From Streptomyces sp. TP-A0356 (GTDB lineage: Bacteria > Actinomycetota > Actinomycetes > Streptomycetales > Streptomycetaceae): 64,000 nt of DNA. The DNA lies in NCBI RefSeq assembly GCF_001417775.1, contig NZ_BBZJ01000014.1:248001-312000 (forward strand), in the 5' to 3' direction. The notes under the pieces are model-generated. The model was not told the DNA's origin. It made no database searches and worked only from the letters and a program-made list of their open reading frames with translations. The position numbers were made by a program, and so were the translations under genes. Each line of letters starts with the position of its first letter. The stretch's first letter is position 1. Of this stretch, positions 8,497-15,599 are shown piece after piece.

Positions 8497-10194
8497 TCAG
8501 TCGAGTGTCTGGTGGCCTATGGAGTACGACAAGGTCCGAGGCCGCGCAGACACTGCGCCGAGGAGGCGTCCCCGTTCCTCCTTGCTGGGCACGTGCCACC
8601 ACTGCGGATCGATATTTCCGTTAGGGCGTACCTGCTCGAAGAGGTCTTCAATGAAGAGCTGATTGAATCGCTGCGTGTACTGGCAGCTGCGGGTGTCGAT
8701 CGCCATTTCGTCACCACTGTGGATCATGGCGTCATAGGCACAGCCGTTGCCGCACATGCCTCGTGCCGAGCAGCCATCGCAGTGCGTGTAGTAGATCGGC
8801 GATCTTTTCCGCCACTCGCTGACCACCGCTGTCTGGTATTCCTCGATGTCGAGGTTGCGCATCGCAAGTCGATCCATGACCAGGAAGCTCTTGCAGGGGC
8901 CTACGTTGCCCTTCGCGTCGACGTTCAGGTTGGTGCCGCCCGCCGCGCCGCAGTCGTGGAAGCGGTATCGCTGCTCCACGAACGGCTGGAGCTTGCGGTA
9001 GACGAGTTCGAGGAAGAGGCCTCGGTCCCGGAAGGTCTTGTGGATTGCGTACATGCGGTCGGCGTAGCCATCCGGGTCGATGAGCTGATCGTAGTCCTTC
9101 TGATCGGGGGTCGGTGGTTTCATGAAGTTCACGCCCAGCCCAGTAGGTTGGTACTGGTCCATGAACCATTCGATGATGCTGTCGGCCCGTTCGAGGTTGT
9201 GCTGGCCGAGCACCATGGACAGGGAGACTTCAGCACCAGCGGCCTTGAGCCTGCGAATCCCTGCGTCGACCATGCGCCAGGAGCCGCGGCCTCCGTGGTT
9301 CTTACGCAACTCGTCGTGGATCTCCTCGGGACCGTCCATCGACACGATGCATTTGACGTCGTGCTCGGCGAGGAAAGCGGCGTGGGGGTCGCGGATCAGT
9401 GTGGCGTTCGTTCCGATGACGAACCAGAAGTTCTCACCTGGCCGAGCAGCTCGCTCGGCGGTAGCGACGATGTGTTGGATCTGGTGGAAGAAGAGGGTTG
9501 GTTCACCGCCAGTGATGTGAATTATCTTCGGGCGGTCGACCTGGGAGTGTGCGAAGAAGAAGTCGATGACTTCGGCCAATCGGTCGCTCGCGGTTGGCTC
9601 GGCCTGTGGCGCGAGGACGTTCGGGATCACTTTGCAGTAGTCGCACGAGAGGTTGCACACGTCGGTGAGCAGGATTCGTAGAAGTGTGAACGAGGGGGTG
9701 ACGTCCCGTTTGGCGTCCTCGGTGAGCATGAGCTGCCGGTGAAACGCCTCTGGCGCTTGGCCCGGAGCGACGGCGAAGCCTTTTTCTATCAGAGTGCGCG
9801 TGATCGATTCGTCAACGGGATTCCGCCCGCTCCTCAATGCCTCATAGGCATCCTTGAGCACCGCGCCGCCGTAGATCTGTTCTTGCCGTAGAGAGTGGTT
9901 CAGGCACCATCCGCCATCGCCCAACTCAAGTAGCTGGGTGTTGGTTTCCAGCGTGGGCATGTCGTCAGTGGTCGCGGTACGGGGAAGGGCTTCGGCACTG
10001 CCATAGACGCGGGTGGCAACGTGCGTTCCGCCGCCGCCAGTGGGGAGTCCATCTCGCCCGTAGCCGAGTTCGCCCTCCATGCCTGCTGAACGAATGCGGG
10101 GTAGGGGAAGCATCACCTGCGTCGTGCTTGTCGTTCCTTGCGTCGGCCCGCACGATCCGCAGCCGCTGGCGCCGTTATCGATGTGCTGAGTCAT
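8497..10194 (-). CDS. Radical SAM/SPASM-domain protein
   Basis: A 565-residue radical SAM enzyme. The cluster motif is CNLSCDYC (Cys 180, 184, 187). IIHITGGEPTLF is the GGE SAM-binding motif. The C-terminal SPASM region has DCGAAGGTNLNVDAKGNVGP, then CDGCSARGMCGNGC and a final Cys, enough for auxiliary [4Fe-4S] clusters. Residues about 85-160 look like a PqqD/RRE-like lead-in. The first 80 residues are Gly/Thr-rich and contain CGSCG (Cys 12, 15), which is unusual. SPASM members mostly modify peptides or proteins, a few act on small molecules. The start ATG 10194 has GAGGAGC nine bases upstream. Confidence 0.85.
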   Translation of the reverse strand: MTQHIDNGASGCGSCGPTQGTTSTTQVMLPLPRIRSAGMEGELGYGRDGLPTGGGGTHVATRVYGSAEALPRTATTDDMPTLETNTQLLELGDGGWCLNHSLRQEQIYGGAVLKDAYEALRSGRNPVDESITRTLIEKGFAVAPGQAPEAFHRQLMLTEDAKRDVTPSFTLLRILLTDVCNLSCDYCKVIPNVLAPQAEPTASDRLAEVIDFFFAHSQVDRPKIIHITGGEPTLFFHQIQHIVATAERAARPGENFWFVIGTNATLIRDPHAAFLAEHDVKCIVSMDGPEEIHDELRKNHGGRGSWRMVDAGIRRLKAAGAEVSLSMVLGQHNLERADSIIEWFMDQYQPTGLGVNFMKPPTPDQKDYDQLIDPDGYADRMYAIHKTFRDRGLFLELVYRKLQPFVEQRYRFHDCGAAGGTNLNVDAKGNVGPCKSFLVMDRLAMRNLDIEEYQTAVVSEWRKRSPIYYTHCDGCSARGMCGNGCAYDAMIHSGDEMAIDTRSCQYTQRFNQLFIEDLFEQVRPNGNIDPQWWHVPSKEERGRLLGAVSARPRTLSYSIGHQTLD

Positions 10195-10225
10195 TGGGCG
10201 TGCTCCTCATTGGGGTCTTGGGCGA

Positions 10226-11263
10226 TCAGACACGGACAGGTATGCCGTCTCCTTCCGCAGATTGGGCGCATGCCGCCAGTACGGCGGTTACGGCGAGGAG
10301 ATGCTCAGGGCCAGTGACCGTGGGTCTCATCTCACGGCAAGCCTTGGCGAACTCTTCGAGTTCCACCCGCAACGGCTCGGGGTAGCCGATGGCAGCTTCC
10401 CCCCGCACGTCGCGACCGCAGCCGTGGAAGAGAACGTCCCGGTCGAGCGGTCGGCCGTCGTTTCGTGTGGCGTTCAGATAGTCGCTGCCTCTGCCGTGCC
10501 GGTAGGTGAGAGTCCAGTCTTCGGCCAGCACCCGAAGGGATCGCTTCGCGCCAGGGTGCCTCCATGCCACGTAGATCTCGCCGCGGGCCCCGGAGGCGAA
10601 GGACAGGTCTATCGTTGCCGTGTCCCAGCGTTTCCCTCCCGGAAAGACGTGTGCTCGCGTAGAGACCTCAATGATTGGCTCGTCCATGAGGTAGAGCAGG
10701 AGGGAGATGTCGTGGGGTGCTAGGTTCCACAGCACATCGCAGTCAGCCCGCCGGCGCCCGCCCAGGCGTTCGCTACGCAGCACCCATGGACGGCTTGGAG
10801 CACACTCGCGGATCCAGGCTGCCACGTTGCGGACCGGCTGCGCGTAGAGAAAGGTATGCCCGGCTGAGAGTTGCAGGCCACTGGCTTCCGCTAGATCGAC
10901 AAGCCGCTGAGCCTCCGTTCGGGCGGTCGCAGCAGGCTTTTCGACAAGGACGTGTCGCCCGCTCAGCAGGGCCTGCTGGGCTACTTCGGTGTGGGTAGAA
11001 GCGGGCGTCGCGACGACTACTGCTTCGACGTCGGGATGGTCAAATGCTTCGCTGATGTTAGTCCAGCACGGAATGTCGTACGTCGCCGAGGCGAAACTCC
11101 TACGGCCCTCCTCTGGCTCGACAACACCGACGAGCCTGACTCCGTCTGCCTCGCCTGCGGCGCGGGCGTGGTTGGCTCCCCATCTGCCAAATCCGACAAG
11201 GGCGATGCCGACCGACGACGTAATGGTCGAGGCGTCAGTCAGCGGCAGCACTGGCGCCTTCAT
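10226..11263 (-). CDS. Gfo/Idh/MocA-family oxidoreductase (second copy)
   Basis: NAD(P)-dependent dehydrogenase of about 345 residues. ALVGFGRWGANHARA is the dinucleotide loop and HVLVEKPAATA contains the EKP lysine. WNLAPHDISLLLYLM has the histidine-aspartate block seen in sugar dehydrogenases of this family. ATG 11263 overlaps the upstream TGA as ATGA, so the two genes are translationally coupled; ATG 11275 is a less likely alternative. The C-terminus ends in a helix typical of the family. Coupling to a sugar-isomerase-like protein resembles inositol and 3-ketosugar modules, in which oxidation precedes isomerisation or dehydration. The actual substrate is unknown. Confidence 0.85.
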   Translation of the reverse strand: MKAPVLPLTDASTITSSVGIALVGFGRWGANHARAAGEADGVRLVGVVEPEEGRRSFASATYDIPCWTNISEAFDHPDVEAVVVATPASTHTEVAQQALLSGRHVLVEKPAATARTEAQRLVDLAEASGLQLSAGHTFLYAQPVRNVAAWIRECAPSRPWVLRSERLGGRRRADCDVLWNLAPHDISLLLYLMDEPIIEVSTRAHVFPGGKRWDTATIDLSFASGARGEIYVAWRHPGAKRSLRVLAEDWTLTYRHGRGSDYLNATRNDGRPLDRDVLFHGCGRDVRGEAAIGYPEPLRVELEEFAKACREMRPTVTGPEHLLAVTAVLAACAQSAEGDGIPVRV

Positions 11264-12066
11264 GCGACACCCCACCCCCGTAGGGCTCGAATCGAGGCAG
11301 CGATTCCAGCGCGGTCACCACGGAGGTGCGACTCCAGAGTGACAGGCCCTGCATACTCCTCGCCCGCGAGCCGTTCAATGATCGCGGGCCAGGCCAGGGT
11401 GCCAGAGCCAACCGGAACGTATGCACCGTTGAACCGATCCTTGACGTGGACATCGACGGCTCGCGCGATCAGCCTGTCAGTGAGACCCGACAGCCCGTCT
11501 CCGCCCTTGGCGACGTGCTCGTTACATGGATCGACAACCGCGGCCAGTTCACTGGACTCGCAGAATTCCTGCAATTCACTAAGAGTCCGCACATAGCAAA
11601 CGAACTCGTTTTCAACGCCGACGTTGACACCGCGCCATGAACCGACCGTGTCGACGATCACTGTCCTGCAGTGAGGAGGCTGCGGGCCCACGATGCCGGC
11701 ATACGTGAAGGTGAAGATTCGAACGGTCGGAGCGCCAAGTTGTTCAGCGATGACGGGCAACCGTTTCGCCTCGGCGAGGTGCCTCTCATACGAAGGTGGG
11801 AAGCCCACGAAGTGAGGATCCTTGAGGTCCTCCTGGTCCCTAGCCTCTGGCGGACACTTGAAGAGCGGCGAGAGGATAGAGGACACAGTGAGCTCGTAGC
11901 GGCCTAGCACCGATGCGAGCCTCTCAAGATCGCGATCGGTGCACTGCATAATATTGCGGCCCCACATGGAGCGAATGGCCACCTGGTGTACGCCGTGGTC
12001 CACGGCGAACTCGGCTGCCTCTTGGGGGTTTTGACTCACTTCGTCTGTTATGAGCGACAGGCGCAT
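11260..12066 (-). CDS. Xylose-isomerase-like TIM-barrel protein
   Basis: A 268-residue AP-endonuclease-2/xylose-isomerase-like barrel. It begins MRLSLITDEVSQNP and carries the family's metal ligands in VGVENEF, AVVDPCNE and VHVKDRF, with a final TLESH. Relatives include sugar-phosphate epimerases, inosose dehydratases and 3-dehydroshikimate dehydratases. With an AroE-like enzyme downstream, a dehydroshikimate-type reaction is attractive but unproven. ATG 12066 is preceded by AAGGGG five bases upstream; an in-frame extension to 12117 is unlikely. It is the first large gene of the operon and ends in ATGA overlap with the next gene. Confidence 0.8.
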   Translation of the reverse strand: MRLSLITDEVSQNPQEAAEFAVDHGVHQVAIRSMWGRNIMQCTDRDLERLASVLGRYELTVSSILSPLFKCPPEARDQEDLKDPHFVGFPPSYERHLAEAKRLPVIAEQLGAPTVRIFTFTYAGIVGPQPPHCRTVIVDTVGSWRGVNVGVENEFVCYVRTLSELQEFCESSELAAVVDPCNEHVAKGGDGLSGLTDRLIARAVDVHVKDRFNGAYVPVGSGTLAWPAIIERLAGEEYAGPVTLESHLRGDRAGIAASIRALRGWGVA

Positions 12067-12162
12067 TGAGCCCCTTGGGCTATTCGTTTTCAGGGTCGGA
12101 ACACGAACTCGAACCATCCGTCACGGTTACTCACACACCGGGCGAATCGGGCACCGCGACTA

Positions 12163-12255
12163 TCACGGCTGTCGAGTTCGGAGGTCGCGGGCTCGGTATC
12201 CCATGGGCTCCGCGAGCGGCTGCGCCGCTGGCAGCTCGTTGTAAACCGGCTTCAT
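12163..12255 (-). CDS. Possible small peptide, operon leader
   Basis: A 30-codon frame starts at ATG 12255 with AAGG six bases upstream and stops at TGA 12163-12165. The peptide begins MKPVYNELPAAQ, continues through EPMGYRARDL and ends RTRQP. It lies 96 bases ahead of the operon's first large gene. A small Tyr/Arg-rich peptide upstream of a radical SAM/SPASM operon is where a peptide precursor would be expected. The length is near chance for this GC content, and an upstream ATG at 12276 gives 37 residues. Treat it as a candidate only; a translated leader with no product role is equally possible. Confidence 0.3.
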   Translation of the reverse strand: MKPVYNELPAAQPLAEPMGYRARDLRTRQP

Positions 12256-12309
12256 CGCCCACCTTCGCCCTTCCATGACTGATCGATTACAGCTCAGTAC
12301 TGACCGTAT

Positions 12310-12331
12310 GATGATCCGGAGCCGGATGATC
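12310..12331. promoter_or_regulatory. Inverted repeat upstream of the cluster operon
   Basis: Arms GATGATCCGG and CCGGATGATC (9 of 10 pairs) flank two bases, with a second small palindrome CAGTACTG at 12296-12303. The position is upstream of the peptide frame and the eight-gene operon, so it is a plausible operator or promoter-proximal site. No regulator gene is adjacent. Confidence 0.4.
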
Positions 12332-12748
12332 GGCAGTTGAGAGAATCCGTACTGCCACCGCCCAGGCCAAGTCGCATATGTCGCCTGATGGCAGGTCGCG
12401 AGGCCCCCGCGCCCGCCGCCGGCAGCAAGCCAGCCACCTTGATCCGATGCTCACCCAAGCCCAACCAGTTCGCCCTATCACCGATCTCGCCGCCCCGCAG
12501 TGCTGCCGGTTCAGCCGACTGTTGCAACTCTGCTTGAACCAACGAGAGTTGACACATCACTGCTAGTGACATCACGCAGGTGATGCGACGCTCCGTGAGG
12601 ACGGAGGCCTGCGGTTGCGTCCTGAGAAGTGGTGTACCGGTTCCCACCTGATCCGGGCGTTTGCCCCGGCGTCGGAGTGAGTGTCCGGATACAAGAACGG
12701 CCACCGGCTGATCTTCGAGTTGTCGAAGGCTCGAAGGAGATCAGCACG

Positions 12749-12934
12749 ATGACCGCTCCAGATAGTGTGCCCTTGCACGCCCTGGCGGAAGACAACCTCG
12801 CCGCGGCGAGTCCCGATCTGCTGCGCGCGATGGTCAAAACGTTCGCCGACGCCCTCATGTCCGCGGAGGCTGACGCCCTCTGCAACGCCGAGTACGGGCA
12901 GGTCAGCGACGAACGCGTCCACCACCGCAACGGT
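12749..12934 (+). pseudogene. IS256-family transposase, N-terminal remnant
   Basis: ATG 12749 opens a protein with NLAAASPDLLRAMVKTFADA and ADALCNAEYGQVSDER, the characteristic start of Mutator/IS256 transposases in Streptomyces. Similarity ends at HHRNG about 62 codons in, exactly where an opposite-strand integrase remnant begins. The DDE domain is absent, so the element is dead. About 120 bases of upstream sequence (from near 12630) may be the left end of the element. Confidence 0.7.
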
Positions 12935-13373
12935 CCAGGCGGTCGGAGAAGAGGTGCCCGTACGTGTCCAGGGTCAGCGTCGCGAACGTGTGGCCCAGCA
13001 TCGTCTGTACGACATTGACGTCCGCGCCACTGGCGATGGCGAGCGAGGCCGCCGTATGCCGCAGCTTGTGCGGGGTGACCTTGAGGTGCCCCAGCCCGGC
13101 CTTCACGACCGCCGGCGCGAAGAACCGCTGCCGGAAGTTCCGGGCCCGCAGCGGTCCTCCCTGCGGGGCCGTGAAGAGCAACTCCTCATCTCCCCGGCCC
13201 TGGACATGGGGCTTCAACTCCTCGGTGGGTGTGTCGAGGTAGAGCTTGCGGGTGTCCTCGGCGTACGCCTCGACGATGTGTGCCCGGCAGGCATCCAGGT
13301 CCACGCGGCCCACCTTCAGCGTGACGCCCCGCCCCAGCGCAGGCCGGTGTAGGCGGGCAGCAGGGATGAACAC
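12935..13373 (-). pseudogene. Tyrosine recombinase (integrase), C-terminal remnant
   Basis: The minus strand encodes the catalytic end of a phage-type integrase: FFAPAVVKAGLGHLKVTPHK, then LRHTAASLAIASGADVNVVQ, TMLGH and LTLDTYGHLF. These carry the HxLRH box, the second histidine and the tyrosine nucleophile. The N-terminal arm-binding and core domains are missing, and the upstream codons (from about 13330) match a separate relict seen again near 23.55 kb. The 3' end abuts the IS256 remnant. It suggests that an integrative element once occupied this site. Confidence 0.7.
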
Positions 13374-13506
13374 CGGTAGACGCCCGACGTCGCATCAATA
13401 CGGCGGCGCTTGCGGTGGATGCCCACCACTTGGTGGGCGAGCGTGGGCTTGATCCGCTTTGACAGACATCCGAGATCAGGGGTTCTGCCCCGGAAGGATG
13501 TCCATC

Positions 13507-13815
13507 ATGGAGAGCATGGGGAAGAAGAAGCCTCGGCCTCGCCGTTCGTTCACGCCGGAGTTCAAGGCCGAGATCGTCGAGCTGTGCCGGCGTGGTGACC
13601 GCTCGGTGGGCCAGGTCGCCAAGGACTTCGACCTGACTGAGACCGCGGTGCGGCTGTGGGTCAGCCAGGCCGGGGTCGATGCGGGTGAGCGTGACGGGCT
13701 GACCAGCAACGAACGTGAGGAGCTGGCCGCGCTGCGGCGGGAGAACCGCCGCCTGCGGGAGGACGTGGAGGTCCTCAAGCGGGCCACGGCTTTCTTCGCG
13801 AAGGAGACCCGGTGA
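13507..13815 (+). CDS. IS3 transposase OrfA (helix-turn-helix subunit)
   Basis: A 102-residue protein with an HTH_Tnp_1 domain: RRSFTPEFKAEIVELCRRGD, VGQVAKDFDLTETAVRLWV, then a leucine-zipper-like helix ending EDVEVLKRATAFFAKE. It recognises the IS ends. ATG 13507 has GGAAGG eight bases upstream; ATGs at 13498 and 13516 are alternatives. Its stop overlaps the OrfB start as GTGA, so OrfB is made either by coupling or by programmed frameshifting, as is usual in IS3 elements. Confidence 0.88.
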   Translation: MESMGKKKPRPRRSFTPEFKAEIVELCRRGDRSVGQVAKDFDLTETAVRLWVSQAGVDAGERDGLTSNEREELAALRRENRRLREDVEVLKRATAFFAKETR

Positions 13816-14684
13816 CGGTGCACCCGTTCATCGAGGCGGAGAAGCGAGACGGTCACAACGTCAAGCGCGCGTGTGAACTGCTGCAGGTCTCCCGAGCCGC
13901 CTTCTACGCCCGCCGCGCCGACAGGCCCGGTCCGCGGGCGGTCCGTGATGCCGAGCTGACCGAGAAGATCACCGAGGTTCATGAACACTCCCGCGGGACC
14001 TACGGCGCCCCGCGCATCCATGCTGTCCTGCAACGACAGGGCGAGGAGTGCGGGCGCCGCCGCGTCGCCCGGCTAATGCGAGGTGCCGGGCTGCAGGGCC
14101 GGCACCGCAGACGACGGCAGTTGACCACGATTCCCGACCCGCGGGCCGCGTCCCGGCCCGACCTCGTCGCCCGCGACTTCGCTCCCGCCCCGGACAAGCT
14201 GAACACCCGCTGGTGCGGCGACATCACCTACATTCCGACCGAGGAGGGCTGGCTCTATCTGGCGACCGTCATCGACATTGCCTCCCGCCGCGTGGTCGGC
14301 TGGGCTACCGCCGACCACCCGCGGACCGAACTGGTCGCGGGCGCCCTCCAGTCCGCCTGCCGCAGACGTCGTCCCGCCCGGCCGGTGATCTTTCACTCGG
14401 ATCGCGGCTGTCAGTACACCAGCCAGCAATTCGCCTCTCTGGCAGCAGAGTTCGGCGTTCGCCTGTCGGTCGGCCGCTCCGGCCAGTGCTGGGACAACGC
14501 GCTCGCCGAGTCGTTCTTCGCCACCATCAAAAGGGAGTTGCTCGACACGAGAACCTGGCTCAGCCGGGCCGCCGCCCGCACCGCGATCTTCGACTTCATC
14601 GAGGGCTGGTACAACTTGCACCGACTGCACAGCAGCCTCGGCTACCGCAGTCCCGCCGAATACGAGACCGCACTCGCAGCCTGA
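13812..14684 (+). CDS. IS3 transposase OrfB (DDE integrase domain)
   Basis: The 290-residue catalytic subunit has an N-terminal HTH_21-like region (YGAPRIHAVLQRQGEECGRR) and an rve integrase core. TRWCGDITYIPT holds the first Asp, IFHSDRGCQYTSQQF the second, and GQCWDNALAESFFATIKREL the Glu, giving an intact DDE triad. The C-terminus ends HRLHSSLGYRSPAEYE, as in full-length family members. Nothing is missing, so this copy may still be active. Confidence 0.92.
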   Translation: MTVHPFIEAEKRDGHNVKRACELLQVSRAAFYARRADRPGPRAVRDAELTEKITEVHEHSRGTYGAPRIHAVLQRQGEECGRRRVARLMRGAGLQGRHRRRRQLTTIPDPRAASRPDLVARDFAPAPDKLNTRWCGDITYIPTEEGWLYLATVIDIASRRVVGWATADHPRTELVAGALQSACRRRRPARPVIFHSDRGCQYTSQQFASLAAEFGVRLSVGRSGQCWDNALAESFFATIKRELLDTRTWLSRAAARTAIFDFIEGWYNLHRLHSSLGYRSPAEYETALAA

Positions 14685-14718
14685 CCACCACACCGACGGT
14701 GTCCGTCAAAGCGGAACA

Positions 14719-15200
14719 AACTCAAGCGGGAACAGCAGCCCGTTGACGGTGACGCCCTTCACCTCTCGGATCTCCTCGCGACCGTGCCCGCGGTCGCGGG
14801 AGCGGTGCACGACGGGCACGTCCTTCCAGGGCAGGATCCCCAACTGCTTGGTCAGGATGGCTGGTTGCTTTGTGCGGAGAGCAAGTAGCGGGCTCGCGGG
14901 GTCTTCGACGAGGTAGCGGGCGTGGTCTGTCTGGGCGTGCGGCGCGTCGACCGTGATGGCGGCGTCGGAGAGTTGGGCCTCATCGACGGTGTCCGGCAGG
15001 GGACGGAACTCGGGGATTTCGTTGGTCTTGGCGCCGATTTCTCGCAGCGCGGCGGTGAGCGTGTCGTCATGGCGAACGGCAGTCATGACGAACACGCGGC
15101 TGCCGTCGGCGCGGACCGCTCCTGCGCAGGTCCGTACCGTCGACGGCGCAGGCCCGTACCGTCAACGGCGCAGGCCCAGCGTCGCGGCGTCGCTTCCTCG
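14719..15200 (-). pseudogene. ISAs1-family transposase remnant
   Basis: The minus strand encodes ADGSRVFVMTAVRHDD, LREIGAKTNEIPEF, APHAQTDHARYLVEDP and LPWKDVPVVHRSRDRGHGRE, all from the middle of ISAs1 (H-repeat) transposases. The 3' end is cut at GLLFP by the IS3 element. Upstream of about 15120 the frame is broken and a 22-bp unit coding for the AVDG region is duplicated. The start and C-terminus are absent, so this is a dead fragment. Confidence 0.75.
15124..15177. repeat. 22-bp tandem repeat inside the ISAs1 remnant
   Basis: Two full copies (15124-15145 and 15146-15167) that differ at two positions and a partial third copy share the core GTACCGTC. They lie where an intact ISAs1 transposase would have its single VDGKT segment, so they look like a local duplication after inactivation. 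Confidence 0.7.
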
Positions 15201-15599
15201 TCCTTGCGGCGGTCGGCTGCCCGGTGCGCCCGGGGCGCTGTTTGCCTCCGGCAATCCAGGCGGACTTCGACACGTGTCGGGGGAGACCCCGTGCCGCCAA
15301 CGGTGCACAAATGCTCCATGAATGTCGCGCCAACGCTGCCCCCGAGACCTTTTCGACGCGCATAGACACGGCGACCATCGTCATGTCATGTACCGGCCCA
15401 TCGAGCCGAAGGGCGCGCCGGTGTCGAAAGGTGGAGCACCACCAAATTCGGGGGGGCGCGCCGCGATGGCGCTGGTGCCCCCCGGGCCGAAGGCAGGCAC
15501 GATCGACCGTCGACATCAGGGGTGGTGGCCCCTCCCAGGCGAAGCTCTGGGGGAGTCCGGGGGCGAGAGGGACACGTTCTGTGTTGGAGGCGGTTCTTC

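Larger units (their letters stand above)
13450..14718 (+). mobile_element. IS3-family insertion sequence, apparently complete
   Basis: The 1,269-bp element is bounded by imperfect terminal inverted repeats that begin TG and contain TCCGCTTTGAC (left 13450-13471, right about 14697-14718 in inverse). It carries both open frames of an IS3 element. I see no short target duplication at its ends, so one flank may have been rearranged after insertion. Its right end interrupts an ISAs1-type remnant. Confidence 0.85.

Noticed and set aside
2877..12117. The first operon as a standard AHBA (ansamycin starter) or inositol-catabolism cluster
   Set aside because: There is no AHBA synthase, kanosamine gene or Iol set; only single enzyme classes are shared.
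12066..12278. A 70-residue plus-strand frame antisense to the leader of the first operon
   Set aside because: No ribosome site or family match; it covers the promoter and ribosome site of the opposite operon.
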